Positions 36,417 to 46,197 of a stretch of 64,000 nt of DNA are shown here, one piece after another. The DNA comes from CAZEAC01 sp964510065 (GTDB taxonomy: Bacteria; Bdellovibrionota_C; UBA2361; CAIXSY01), in NCBI GenBank assembly GCA_964510065.1, contig CAZEAC010000013.1, positions 12,609-76,608 on the forward strand, given 5' to 3'. The first letter of the stretch is position 1, and every line of letters begins with the position of its first letter. Under the pieces are notes generated by a model. That model did no database searches. It worked only from the letters and a program-made list of their open reading frames with translations, and was not told the DNA's origin. Both the position numbers and the translations under genes were made by a program.

Positions 36417-37118
36417 ATGGAAATCTTAGGTGGATATTCTTGTTACAAGTCTAGCTGTATAGGTCTTGACCGGCCTCAATTCCGCGTGAATCTCCACGCC
36501 GTTGCGTTTATCGCAACAGCGGTCTTGGCTGGATTGGTGTGCGCAGGACCGAGCTTCGCGGCGTCTTCTTCTACGAGCACCACGGTGACGACGAGCACGT
36601 CGAATACCACAACCACTACAACAACTACTACGACCACTACTACCACCGGATGCACTGGAACTACTTGCGAAGAGTGCGACACTCCAGAAAGTGCGGAGCC
36701 TCAAGTCTGTGTAACTACGACGACACTTCCGGGGAACCCGCAACCGACCTGTTCGCCTGCTCCGGAAGGCGATGATGATGAGGAAGAAGAAGCACAGGCT
36801 GCGGCACTTTGCTCAGAGCCATGTATTGTTGCGGCGGCCGCTAATGCGGGTCAGCCTGACCAGACTTCATGTGAAGCGAAATGTGATGAACGAGATTGCG
36901 GCACCCTTGGCATTGATTGTCATTTGCAAAAGAGGGCCTGTAAGTGCGCCTGCAAACGCTGCGCAAACGATCCGAACTGTTGCAATTTGCATGTTTGTCC
37001 GACCGACAAGTGTAAACAGAGAGCAAAGAACCGTTGCGAAGAGCAGTGCCGAGATAAGCACAAAATCGAGCCCTATTTTGAAGAGTGTAAGAAAGCTTGC
37101 ACGCATATGTGCGGTTAA
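36417..37118 (+). CDS. Secreted cysteine-rich protein with polythreonine linker
   Basis: This 233-residue protein has a signal anchor (HAVAFIATAVLAGLVCAGPSF), a Thr/Ser tract of about 30 residues containing 14 consecutive Thr, an acidic stretch (EGDDDEEEEA) and a C-terminal region with more than 20 cysteines (ACKCACKRC, CCNLHVC). The cysteine density suggests a disulfide-stabilised or metal-binding domain. ATG 36417 is 6 bases after GGAG. Threonine codons in the tract are mixed, so slippage is less likely. Confidence 0.75.
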   Translation: MEILGGYSCYKSSCIGLDRPQFRVNLHAVAFIATAVLAGLVCAGPSFAASSSTSTTVTTSTSNTTTTTTTTTTTTTTGCTGTTCEECDTPESAEPQVCVTTTTLPGNPQPTCSPAPEGDDDEEEEAQAAALCSEPCIVAAAANAGQPDQTSCEAKCDERDCGTLGIDCHLQKRACKCACKRCANDPNCCNLHVCPTDKCKQRAKNRCEEQCRDKHKIEPYFEECKKACTHMCG

Positions 37119-37138
37119 AAATCTGAACAGCTGCTCCG

Positions 37139-38185
37139 ATGAGTTGGTATGTGCGACGAGGAATGTTGTTACTGCTGGCTTTCGGGGTAGCTGGATCGGG
37201 GATTCTCTGGGCGCGAGGAGTTTGGGACCAAGCTCAGTCTCGCGGCGGGATCCCCGGTGGGTCGTTTCGAGAGGGTGCTGTATCAGCGGAGCGCCAAGTG
37301 CGTGGTCATGCTGGGGTAGGGCACCCATTTAATCGACATGTTCAGGACGAGACGCAGGAGGCGCGCGGAGTTGTAAGGGAGATTCCTTACAACGCGCCTC
37401 TCGCAAGAACCGGCTCTGCAGATGCGCTTATCGAGCGTATTGGTCGTGAAATTCCGCTTACTCATGACCAACAGCTTTCGCTCCGTGAGATATTTCGCTC
37501 TTCTTATGAGCTTAAGTTAGCTGGCCTTACTCGCCTCCAGGTCCAAGAACATATTGATGAGGCTATTCGGGATCTGCTTGGCGAGGAGCTTGGGGCTCAG
37601 GCTAGCAGCATTTGTGCCCGACATCGCTCCAAGATTGCAGACGCTACGGTTAGCTCGCTGCTCTTGGCAGCTTCCGAGGATACTATTTTCGCAGCTGAAG
37701 ATCGTCAGATGCTTGCTTCAATAATTAACGAAGCTGATAGCCGCGGCCTTGAAACGGATCAGCGTTGGTCCTTTCTCGCAAGTGAGCTCCAAGCACGATT
37801 TTCGCCGGAGCAGCTTCAAAAGCTTACCCCCGTTTTGAATAGGCCTCCATCAAAGTACGAAAATCCTCCTGCGGCAATTTATCTTGCAAGTGAGGAGGTG
37901 CAGGCTCGTTCGGTGCTCCTTGCGAAGGAGCGTCTTGGACTGACGCCTGAGCAGGTTGTGCACTACCAACAGTCGACTCGATTGTCCCAAGAGGCTTTTA
38001 GGCGGGAATATGCGGCTTTGACAGGTGTGACGGCTGAGAACGGGGCAGTGACGCCTGCGCAGGCAACTCGGCTTGCCTTTGCTGCGGCACGGAAAGTTTT
38101 TCAGGCGTCGCTATCGCCCCATCTGAGTCCGCAGCAAAGAGTACTGCTTCGAAAGGGGCAATCTGCGGTTGACACTTTAATGTAG
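37139..38185 (+). CDS. Membrane-anchored helical hypothetical protein
   Basis: This 348-residue protein has one N-terminal membrane segment (GMLLLLAFGVAGSGILWA) and a long helical extracytoplasmic part (LTHDQQLSLREIFRSSYEL, LTRLQVQEHIDEAIRDLL, LTPEQVVHYQQSTRL). The repeated L-T-x-x-Q starts of helices recall LTXXQ/Spy-like chaperones, but the match is weak. It starts 20 bases after the cysteine-rich gene and may be co-transcribed. Confidence 0.65.
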   Translation: MSWYVRRGMLLLLAFGVAGSGILWARGVWDQAQSRGGIPGGSFREGAVSAERQVRGHAGVGHPFNRHVQDETQEARGVVREIPYNAPLARTGSADALIERIGREIPLTHDQQLSLREIFRSSYELKLAGLTRLQVQEHIDEAIRDLLGEELGAQASSICARHRSKIADATVSSLLLAASEDTIFAAEDRQMLASIINEADSRGLETDQRWSFLASELQARFSPEQLQKLTPVLNRPPSKYENPPAAIYLASEEVQARSVLLAKERLGLTPEQVVHYQQSTRLSQEAFRREYAALTGVTAENGAVTPAQATRLAFAAARKVFQASLSPHLSPQQRVLLRKGQSAVDTLM

Positions 38186-38283
38186 CGGTTCTCTATAAAA
38201 TAGCTACACGGTGCCAAAAAGTTCGCGCTCAAAGTTACCAGTTATGCCCGGGTACGCACACGCTCGAGTTGGATTGCGTGCTA

Positions 38284-39288
38284 TTAGACCAAGGCATCTT
38301 CGGCACCGCCGCCACCAATAACAAGTTTTCCTTCGGATTCAAGCCGCCGTACAATATCGACGATACCTTGTTGCGCCTTTTCCACGTCTTTGAGTTTCAC
38401 CGGTCCCATTGCTGCGAGGTCTTCTTGAATCATTGCCGCAGCACGTTGTGACACATTTCGGAAGATTAGATCTTTGAGTTCGGGGCTTGCCGTCTTGAGT
38501 GCCATGACCAGCTGATCGCGCGGCACTTCCTTGAGCACGGTCTGCGTGCCCTTGTCGTCGATCTTCTTGACGTCTTCGAACGTGAACATCAGATTCCTTA
38601 TCTGTTCCGCGATGTCGGGGTACATCTCTTCTATTTCGGTAAGAATGCGCTCTTCGTTGGTACGTTCGACGAAATTGAGTATATCGGCAGCAGACTTTGG
38701 ACCGCTGACCTCTTCCTCGTCGTTGAGGCCCGACCCCTTGAGTTGCGATCGTAGTACTTCGCGCACTTCGTCGATAACATCGGCTTTGACGTTATTGAGA
38801 TGGGCAACTCGGACAATGATATCGGTTTGTCCCTCTTCGGACATTTTCTGTAATACAGCTGATGCCTGGTCGGGATTCATCTTTGTAAGAAGGAAAGCGA
38901 TTGTTTGCGGATGCTCAGTTCCTATGAATCCATTAAGGATTTTTTCGGGAACATCTTGAATGATCGACGAGATCGGCTCTTTGCGCGAGCCGCTTATATA
39001 TTCAAGCATTCCCTCGCCAGCTTGCTGGCCAAAAGCGCCTTCGATAACTCCCTTCGCAAAGCTTTTTCCGTCAACCAGCATGGTTGTTCCGGCCTTCATC
39101 ATGTTGCGAAATTCTTTGGCGATGTCGAATTGGGTCTCGCGATCGACTTCGGAGACGGTCATGAATGCGCGCGAAATGCGCTTTACTTCTAATTCGTTTA
39201 GATTTTTGAGTACCGCGGATGCGAGCTCCTGGCCTAGAGTAAGCAGTGTAAGCGCCGCCTTTTCTGTGTTATTAAGCTCCCGTGCCAT
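38284..39288 (-). CDS. fliG: Flagellar motor switch protein FliG
   Basis: This 334-residue protein builds the rotor C-ring and converts stator force into rotation. The N-terminal domain (ARELNNTEKAALTLLTLGQE), the middle-domain motif EHPQTIAFLLTKM and the C-terminal torque helix (SPELKDLIFRNVSQRAAAMI, then EDLAAMGPVKLKDVE) are all present. ATG 39288 gives the canonical N-terminus; a GTG at 39348 would add 20 residues. No other flagellar gene is nearby. Confidence 0.93.
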   Translation of the reverse strand: MARELNNTEKAALTLLTLGQELASAVLKNLNELEVKRISRAFMTVSEVDRETQFDIAKEFRNMMKAGTTMLVDGKSFAKGVIEGAFGQQAGEGMLEYISGSRKEPISSIIQDVPEKILNGFIGTEHPQTIAFLLTKMNPDQASAVLQKMSEEGQTDIIVRVAHLNNVKADVIDEVREVLRSQLKGSGLNDEEEVSGPKSAADILNFVERTNEERILTEIEEMYPDIAEQIRNLMFTFEDVKKIDDKGTQTVLKEVPRDQLVMALKTASPELKDLIFRNVSQRAAAMIQEDLAAMGPVKLKDVEKAQQGIVDIVRRLESEGKLVIGGGGAEDALV

Positions 39289-39544
39289 AGATTTAGCCAA
39301 AACGGCTGTTGATTGTTTTGATGATGAGGCGGAGGCAAAAGCACGCACTAAGTCGCATGGATTATGGCGGTATTACCCGCGTACTTCACTACAATCGACT
39401 TGGCGGAAAAAGTCGCGAGGCGCTCACCCGGTCAATCCGCCTTTTCGATCTATGCTGGCAAATCAATATCGAAGCGAATGAAGAATGCTCATTTTCTTGA
39501 GGTTTGGAAAACAAGCCGACCCAAAAGGCCGCAATATTTCTCGA

Positions 39545-41341
39545 CTAGGGCAAGCAGGTACCGAGTTTATAAATGGCACCATTTCCAAATGTACTGCCCC
39601 AGAATGTGGCTCCGTAAAGTGCGCCATCAGGTCCCTGGACTACCTGACCGCGCGGGGAAGAACCTGAACTCGAAGCAGAGGCAGCGGTTCCAAAATTTGA
39701 GATCACCGCAAAACTGCTTCCATCCTTGTTTATTCTATAAACAGTTCCTCCATTAGAGCTGCCGCCCAAGAAAGCTGCGCCATAGAGAACTCCGTCACTC
39801 CCTTCTACGAGAGTACTATCGGGAATTCCATGGACCGAGCTTAAGATCATCAGCGTGCTAAACCCAGTTCCGTCTTTGTTGACTTTATAAATCGTGCCGC
39901 CATTCGTGCTACCGAGAGTAACAGTCGTTCCGTAAAGAACACCATCGCTCGCCTCAAGTACCGTGGAAAATACGGTGGATGATGTCGCGCCACTCATCGG
40001 AGCAAAGTTATGTACAGTGGCGAAACCGGTACCATCCATTTGAATTTTAAACACCGTACCACCTGCTCCTGTACCGCCTGCGCTTGTGGTGCCATACAAA
40101 TAGCCATCCGAGGCTTCTATTACAGAGGCGAGCGGATATCTGGGGTTGGTTCCAGTCGTAGCAAATGATTTTACAATGCTAAAATTGCTTCCATCTGGCT
40201 TGAGCCTGAAGATTGTACCTCCAAAATTGGCCCCTCCGTTACCACTCGTCCCGTAGAGGAACCCGTTACTCGCTTCTGTCAACGATCCTCGCGAAAAAAA
40301 GGGGCTACTATTAGAAATTTGAAAATTTCGTAATGTTTGATAATTGCTGCCGTCCTTATTCATCCTGTAAATAAGGCCCACACCAGACGAGCCGCCATAT
40401 GTGGTAGTGCCGTAGAGTAGGGCATCACTTCCCTCAATTGGCGGATAATTAGGGCCAGAACCGCTCGGCAAAAATGAACTAAAATGACGAAGTATCATGT
40501 ACCCCGAGCCATCAAGCGCAAGCCTAAATACTGTCCCGCCTCCTCCCGAACCACCACTTGAAGTAGTTCCATAGAGCATCCCATCACTTGCGCGAGTAAG
40601 TGTTCCGCCTGGCCTTGTCCCATCGTTGGGGGCCGAAGTAAATTTATGAATTGCTGAGGCTGGTACTATGGCAGTGGAGTTCTGAAATGATACTTGAGTG
40701 TTCGTGGGAATAGGATTACCACATGCATCACGAACATCATTGATTGTTAATGTATACTGCGTTGCTAGCATCAACGGCTGATCGAGTAGTAACGCCACCG
40801 TTTTACCGTCAGCAAGCAACGAAACTGAAATTATAGTAATTCCGTGATCAAGCGAATAAGAAAAGATCTCCTCGGCGCTGGCACGTTCGACAAGGTCGTT
40901 AAAAGTCAGTCGCAATATTGAAGGCGCACACGAACGTACATTCGCAACTAGAGGTGGAGTAACGTCCGCCACTACACTGAGCGTTGCTGAGCTACTTTGC
41001 GTGACACCGCAAGCATTCATAACTGAAACTTGGTACTCACTACCGCTATCACTTAATCCAAGTGGTTCCGTCGTGAATGTAGAATTCGTGGCCCCCAAAA
41101 TGGGACTTCCATTAAGTAGCCACTGGTAGGTGAGCGGCGAGCTGCCAGCAGCAGTGGCGCTAAATATGGCACGGTGACAAGCCTCAACGGTGATGTCAGC
41201 AGGCTGAGAGCTAAAAGAAGGAGCTACACACTGGCCAGAAACCGGACTCGCGATGCCTTGGACTAAGGTGAAGAGCAGTCCGAAAAGCCATAATTTAAGA
41301 GTTACGCAACTGAATTGATTTACAACTATAGTGGTTTGCAA
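39545..41341 (-). CDS. Secreted Ig-like and GloVer-repeat protein
   Basis: This 598-residue protein has a signal peptide, then an Ig-like region (SQPADITVEACHRAIFSATA, with YQWLLNGSPILG), a Big-type domain (TPPLVANVRSC) and about eight beta repeats of the form DGxLYGTTxxGGxxxGGTVFRLxxDG. These are the repeats known as GloVer (TIGR03803), first noted in Gloeobacter and Verrucomicrobia, and probably form a beta-propeller. It is likely a surface or extracellular protein. Confidence 0.85.
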   Translation of the reverse strand: MQTTIVVNQFSCVTLKLWLFGLLFTLVQGIASPVSGQCVAPSFSSQPADITVEACHRAIFSATAAGSSPLTYQWLLNGSPILGATNSTFTTEPLGLSDSGSEYQVSVMNACGVTQSSSATLSVVADVTPPLVANVRSCAPSILRLTFNDLVERASAEEIFSYSLDHGITIISVSLLADGKTVALLLDQPLMLATQYTLTINDVRDACGNPIPTNTQVSFQNSTAIVPASAIHKFTSAPNDGTRPGGTLTRASDGMLYGTTSSGGSGGGGTVFRLALDGSGYMILRHFSSFLPSGSGPNYPPIEGSDALLYGTTTYGGSSGVGLIYRMNKDGSNYQTLRNFQISNSSPFFSRGSLTEASNGFLYGTSGNGGANFGGTIFRLKPDGSNFSIVKSFATTGTNPRYPLASVIEASDGYLYGTTSAGGTGAGGTVFKIQMDGTGFATVHNFAPMSGATSSTVFSTVLEASDGVLYGTTVTLGSTNGGTIYKVNKDGTGFSTLMILSSVHGIPDSTLVEGSDGVLYGAAFLGGSSNGGTVYRINKDGSSFAVISNFGTAASASSSGSSPRGQVVQGPDGALYGATFWGSTFGNGAIYKLGTCLP

Positions 41342-41460
41342 GGAAGGCGCCCTCAGAAAAAGACTTTGTAGCAGTCCAGTGTTGGCAAAAAACCTAACAC
41401 GGTTAACAACACAATTCTATCTTAATTTTTCCTCACACATCGCCAAGGGCTCGAAGATTG

Positions 41461-42135
41461 CTACTGCCCACGCTGCGCAGGGGTTGCCGACCAGTAAAGG
41501 ATTGCATCGCTCCCTTGTTCGACAACAAAGGTTGCTATAATCTTTTGACCGGGTACAAAAGGCGCCTTTTCAGCGCTTGCCGATAAAAGTAGATCAGTCT
41601 GCGCAATACGCAGAGTCTGCGGAAAATGGGGACCGCTTCGCGATGTCGATTTCCCATTAAAGCGTTCGATATTGTAAGGTGCACCGCTCGATACAATCTC
41701 ATCGACCTGAGTGGAAAAGGTAATCGATCGCGAATCCGACGCGGCCAAACTCAACATGGCTGCGACGGTGCCTCCAACGATTAATCCCGATTTCACAATT
41801 GTTTTATTGTTATTAGTAACTTTTGATGCAAGTCCCATCGCCGCCAGCCCAAATATCCCCGACAATGCTACTACGCCGAAAGGGTCAAATGTCTTGGTAT
41901 TCCAAGCGACCGGCCCGTCGTACTTAGGCGCAATCGTTCCTTCGAGCTGTAAACGTTGTCCGGGCAGGCCCGAAGCTTGATTTGGCTTTGAAGCGTCCTT
42001 TTCGACTTTGGCAATCGGATCCGGACTTGCGTCCGTTTCGGCAGCGATACTGCGCGACTCCGCGCCAAACCCGATCGTTGACAATGAGATCATGCCTCCA
42101 ACAGCGACCGCTGACATAGAGCTCTTTGAAAACAT
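41461..42135 (-). CDS. Exported hypothetical protein with internal membrane segments
   Basis: This 224-residue protein has a signal-like start (MFSKSSMSAVAVGGMISLSTIGFGAE) and two closely spaced hydrophobic helices in the middle (FGVVALSGIFGLAAMGLAS and SGLIVGGTVAAMLSLAA). No family is recognised. ATG 42135 is 6 bases after GGAGCGG. Confidence 0.6.
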   Translation of the reverse strand: MFSKSSMSAVAVGGMISLSTIGFGAESRSIAAETDASPDPIAKVEKDASKPNQASGLPGQRLQLEGTIAPKYDGPVAWNTKTFDPFGVVALSGIFGLAAMGLASKVTNNNKTIVKSGLIVGGTVAAMLSLAASDSRSITFSTQVDEIVSSGAPYNIERFNGKSTSRSGPHFPQTLRIAQTDLLLSASAEKAPFVPGQKIIATFVVEQGSDAILYWSATPAQRGQ

Positions 42136-42273
42136 GATCCGCTCCAATACTACTGAGGTTGCTGCTCGCGCTTTGTATGACCCGGCTACCCCACTGTGAT
42201 CCTGTGACCGCTTCTAATTACTAAAGATTAGCAGCTCCATTGCATAAGAGTCAGATTGACAGGATGGGCAAAC

Positions 42274-43899
42274 TTATACACGGCGGGAATGACAGAGTTT
42301 TTTGAAAATGATGGAGCCAAATAGACCGGCTACGCGAGCCCCCAGCGCAAAGCGTCGCGGGCGGAGCTGCTGGAGGGTAAGCATCAACCAACGCAAGAAT
42401 TCGGAGATCTTATCATCTCGCTCAATCTTTAGCTGGTGCTGATGATGCAGATGTCGCGCCAAGCGTTGCCGACCATGTATGGCAGTGCGCGTCATTCCGG
42501 TGGAAGCGAGATACTCCTTGCGATGCCGCGAAAACCTGCGTGGCCGCGAATGATCCTCAGTCCAGAAAGGCACACTGTTTAGTCGAGAAGAGGGAACGCT
42601 CGTGGGTGAGTCGAGAGCTGGCATCGGGGGCGTCGAAATCGTGACGACGCGAAACTCTGGATAGCTGCTGCTGGCGATGCTCGTAGCTGGCTTGAGTGGC
42701 GGACCGACAACGTCAGCGCCAATACTTGGGGGACATGCTGTCGTCGTGAGGATAGCTGCCGGGCGTAGAGTGGAAGCCGTTTTGGTCTGCTCGGCTACGG
42801 GAGCGGTGACGCTCCATGTTTCTAAGACAGCTCCTGGTCTTGGTGTCGATTGCACAGCGTTGTTGCTAGGTGGGTTGCTGTGCGTCGGCAGCGAGTAGCC
42901 GAGTGCAGCAATTATTTTCTCGGCCGCGCTGCGTGTTCTCGGGGAAATGCTTTTTGTCGCCTGGACTAGTGGTAGCTCGTGTCCGACTGCTTTCGGTAGA
43001 TCGGTCTTGCCCTTTTCATACCGCCCAGGGCTGGAGGTCGGTTTGGAAACTGTTGCTGCCGCGGAGGCTGCGCGTGATGGAAATGGCCTATTTTCGCTGT
43101 AACCTTCTGAGATGCTCATCCTTTCATGATTTTTTTTGACCAAGTGGCCCCCTGGTTTCGCACTGTCGTCCCGGGTATTTCGCTCACGGCCCAATCCCTT
43201 TCTCTTGACCCGACAAGCTGCTCCAAGTTTTTCGAGAATTTGATTCTTTTCCTTCGTCGCATGAGGCGAGACGGGCACAGCGATGTTGCCTTTAACGCGA
43301 GCAATGTTTGCTGTCTTAAGAAGCAAGGGCGGCCTGAAGTGTGAAATCTTGGCTTTTATGGCGTATATGCGGTGCTTTGGTATGGGTGTCTTCTGAACGG
43401 CCGCCGCGAGCTTTCGACTTGGAATAATCGCTTTCGATGTATCTGGCAAGGTCGTGGCGCGCAGAGCGCTAGTTTCGTCAGGATTGGCTGCGGTGGTGTC
43501 CTTCTCATTTATTGCAATCGGGTCTGGCGCTGCCCGGTTTTGCCGTTCAAACTGCTCGCGCGTTATCGCTGTTTCGAAGTTGTGTTGGCGGGGAAGTGGC
43601 GGATCGGCAAGAATAATTAGAACTTCGCGCTTGTCTCTGGTCAGGCTTTTTCGAATGTTGCACGAAGCCGAATCGAGTCGTGACATTGAAATAAACTCTT
43701 CGAGATGATGACTGCGTAGCTGTCGCGGACAGGGGAGTATGAGTCTGCATTTGCTCGAATGTCTTGGTCCACGCGGGAACGAGAATGACGCGTGGCGAGG
43801 AGCTGCGTCGAGTAACACGGGATTCCTGATGCGCAGGCGTCTCTTGGCTTTTCTTGGCACAGGAGCTTCGCCAGTAATTTTGAGGGTAAGCGTGCTCAT
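42274..43899 (-). CDS. Basic, Pro/Ser/Thr/Arg-rich, probably disordered protein
   Basis: The 541-residue frame is uninterrupted and strongly basic, with long Pro/Ser/Thr/Ala stretches (SSPGRYEKGKTDLPKAVG, then TTTACPPSIGADVVGPPLKP) and a short hydrophobic C-terminal region (GARVAGLFGSIIFKKL). No domain or signal is seen. Its composition differs from its neighbours, and it may be a fast-evolving or transferred gene; a non-coding frame is not excluded. Confidence 0.5.
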   Translation of the reverse strand: MSTLTLKITGEAPVPRKAKRRLRIRNPVLLDAAPRHASFSFPRGPRHSSKCRLILPCPRQLRSHHLEEFISMSRLDSASCNIRKSLTRDKREVLIILADPPLPRQHNFETAITREQFERQNRAAPDPIAINEKDTTAANPDETSALRATTLPDTSKAIIPSRKLAAAVQKTPIPKHRIYAIKAKISHFRPPLLLKTANIARVKGNIAVPVSPHATKEKNQILEKLGAACRVKRKGLGRERNTRDDSAKPGGHLVKKNHERMSISEGYSENRPFPSRAASAAATVSKPTSSPGRYEKGKTDLPKAVGHELPLVQATKSISPRTRSAAEKIIAALGYSLPTHSNPPSNNAVQSTPRPGAVLETWSVTAPVAEQTKTASTLRPAAILTTTACPPSIGADVVGPPLKPATSIASSSYPEFRVVTISTPPMPALDSPTSVPSSRLNSVPFWTEDHSRPRRFSRHRKEYLASTGMTRTAIHGRQRLARHLHHQHQLKIERDDKISEFLRWLMLTLQQLRPRRFALGARVAGLFGSIIFKKLCHSRRV

Positions 43900-44096
43900 G
43901 GTCTATCCCCAGTATTGGCAAAATAGACAATTGCAGCAAAGAAAAGCTAAAAATTAGTACTATTTAGCGCATTTCCCGTTAATAATTACAAAAATACCGG
44001 CGAAGCGCCCTGCAGCCACAGGTTTTGCAGCGGATCTGCTGGCGCGCAGCCTGGCGGCGCCACCTATACGAGACAGGTTGCAAGGTTCTCTATGTG

Positions 44097-45275
44097 CTAA
44101 CTCTCGAGAGCGTTAAATCCCGGAAGCCCTTTTCCTTCGAGGAGCTGAAGGAATGCGCCGCCGCCTGTTGAGATATGACCGAACTTATGTTCGAGCTGCA
44201 TCTGGTGAATTGCCGCGTCGGTGTCGCCGCCGCCAACAATCGTCATCGCGTGCGCGCTGGCGAGGCTTTCAATCATATCAGTGGTACCCTTGGAGTAATC
44301 TTCGTTTTCGAATGCGCCCATCGGGCCATTCCACACTACGGTCTCGGCGTTTTGAATCGCTTCACGGTAAAGCAAACTTGTCGCTGGTCCAATGTCCAGC
44401 GCCATCGCGTCGGCAGGAATCTCCTGCACTGGATATGCTCGTGCAAGACCCTTTGAGGTTGGCGAGGGCCCAACCATTACATCTACCGGAAGATATACCT
44501 TGGCTTCGCGTCGCGCGAGTGTGCCCAAAAGCTCAAGCACCTTCGGAGTGAGATCCTTTTCATAGAGCGAGCGTCCAACCTGAAAGCCTTGTGCAGCAAG
44601 AAATGTATTGGCCATCGCGCCGCCGATAATAAGTTTGTCCGCGCGGCTTGCGATATTGATAAGAATGTTAAGCTTGGTTGAGACTTTAGAACCACCGAGC
44701 ACAAAACAAAGTGGAGCTTTTGGCGAAACCAGTGCACGCTCGTATGACTCCATTTCTTTCTGCATGAGCAGACCGGCGGCTTTCACCTTAAAGAGCGCTG
44801 GAACTCCGACCATTGAGGCATGCTTACGATGAGCCGTGGCAAAGGCATCATTGACGAAGATATCACCTAATTTTGCAAGCTGTCGGCAAAACTGCGGGTC
44901 GTTTGCCTCCTCGCCCGGATTGAATCGCAGGTTTTCGAGAAGCACGACCTGGCCAGGCTGAATGCCCCGGGCCATCTCTTCGACGGCTGCGCCGACACAA
45001 TCGGCGGCGAGCACAACATCTATTTTGGCTAATTCGGCGAGCCGTTTCGCGCAGGGGCGAAGCGATTCTTTCGGATCGACTTTGCCGCCGGGACTGCCGA
45101 AGTGTGACATGATAATCGCCGAGCCGCCCTGATCAATTATATACCGAAGCGTCGGCACGAACTGCTTAATTCGATTGTCGTCGGTGATCTCTAGTGATTC
45201 ATTGAGCGGTACGTTGAAATCCGCCCGAACCAAGATTTTTTTACCCTTAAGTGCCAGATCTTTTAAATACTTCAT
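44097..45275 (-). CDS. pgk: Phosphoglycerate kinase
   Basis: This 392-residue glycolytic enzyme transfers phosphate between 1,3-bisphosphoglycerate and ADP. The signature KILVRADFNVPL is at the N-terminus, the substrate residues appear in MSHFGSPGGKVDPK, and the nucleotide site in GGGDTDAAIHQM and STGGGAFLQLLEGKGLPG. gap and tpiA are not adjacent. Confidence 0.97.
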   Translation of the reverse strand: MKYLKDLALKGKKILVRADFNVPLNESLEITDDNRIKQFVPTLRYIIDQGGSAIIMSHFGSPGGKVDPKESLRPCAKRLAELAKIDVVLAADCVGAAVEEMARGIQPGQVVLLENLRFNPGEEANDPQFCRQLAKLGDIFVNDAFATAHRKHASMVGVPALFKVKAAGLLMQKEMESYERALVSPKAPLCFVLGGSKVSTKLNILINIASRADKLIIGGAMANTFLAAQGFQVGRSLYEKDLTPKVLELLGTLARREAKVYLPVDVMVGPSPTSKGLARAYPVQEIPADAMALDIGPATSLLYREAIQNAETVVWNGPMGAFENEDYSKGTTDMIESLASAHAMTIVGGGDTDAAIHQMQLEHKFGHISTGGGAFLQLLEGKGLPGFNALES

Positions 45276-45368
45276 GCTTCCTATCGTTTATTTTGTGCCG
45301 CGTTTGTATAGCAGATTTTGCGAAAGTGTACAGCCCGGGCATAGTGGCAGTTACATGCAGATACCAGG

Positions 45369-46127
45369 TTAAATCCCCGTCGGCTCGTCGATGAACACAG
45401 TCTTGATATCAAGATCTTTCTCGATCCGTCTCCCAAGGGCTAAAACGCCGAATGTTTCCGTGGCGTAATGCCCAGCAAAAATAACATTTATTTTAAACTC
45501 TTTGGCCAGATGAAAAGCTTCTTGGCGTGGTTCACCCGTAATAAAAAGATCCAGTCCGAGCTTGGCAGCCTCCTCGAGCGCAAAAGCGCCGGCACCGGTA
45601 ATAACACCGACGCTAGCGCAACGATCTTTGCCAAAAGGTAGGGCAAGTGGAGTTATTGCACCAGGAACCTTACTCATTTTTTCTGTAAAGAATCCAAGTG
45701 GGTGTGGGGTGCACTGGCCTGTAATGCCGATCTTTTGTCCGCGATGCTCAAAGGCGGCTTCAATTTTGGCAAGTCCGATTGCGCGCCCTAACTCGGCGTT
45801 GTTGCCGACTTCGAGGTGAGCATCGAGCGGTAGATGTGAGGCATATAGAGAACATCGTTTCTGAACAAGAGAGCGAATCTTTGCGCCTAGCGGACCGCTA
45901 AGGGGAGCGGGCGCGCCCCAAAAGAGGCCGTGGTGGACAATCAGCAGATCAGCAGTGGCGTCAATTGCCCGAAGAATTACACTTTCTCCGGCATCCACGG
46001 CCAACGCGACGCGCTTAACGTCACTTCCGCCGGCATCGACTTGCAGACCATTTAAGGAGCGATCCTCAAAAAGATCGGGTGGTAACAGGCTATCAAGGTA
46101 ACGAGTAACTGTATGTAGTTGGGCCAT
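45369..46127 (-). CDS. Nif3-like dinuclear metal centre protein (YbgI/DUF34 family)
   Basis: This 252-residue protein has the family metal ligands: VHHGLFWG near residue 65, and GHYATETFGV near the end. Length fits the short form without the inserted PII-like domain. The family forms toroidal hexamers; its role remains unsettled (GTP cyclohydrolase I-like and metal-insertase roles have been proposed). It is divergent from accD with a 70-base spacer. Confidence 0.88.
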   Translation of the reverse strand: MAQLHTVTRYLDSLLPPDLFEDRSLNGLQVDAGGSDVKRVALAVDAGESVILRAIDATADLLIVHHGLFWGAPAPLSGPLGAKIRSLVQKRCSLYASHLPLDAHLEVGNNAELGRAIGLAKIEAAFEHRGQKIGITGQCTPHPLGFFTEKMSKVPGAITPLALPFGKDRCASVGVITGAGAFALEEAAKLGLDLFITGEPRQEAFHLAKEFKINVIFAGHYATETFGVLALGRRIEKDLDIKTVFIDEPTGI

Positions 46128-46197
46128 CTTAGCTCTATTTGATCTCCCTCAGAGGACAGGATATCATCTAACTTCCTTTTATAACCATAATGCAAAA

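Noticed and set aside
36590..36650. Phase-variable repeat in the threonine tract
   Set aside because: Threonine codons are mixed (ACA, ACC, ACT, ACG), so slippage by a single simple repeat unit is unlikely.
39364..39756. 130-codon plus-strand frame between fliG and the GloVer gene
   Set aside because: It overlaps the GloVer coding region in antisense and has no plausible start signal or domain.
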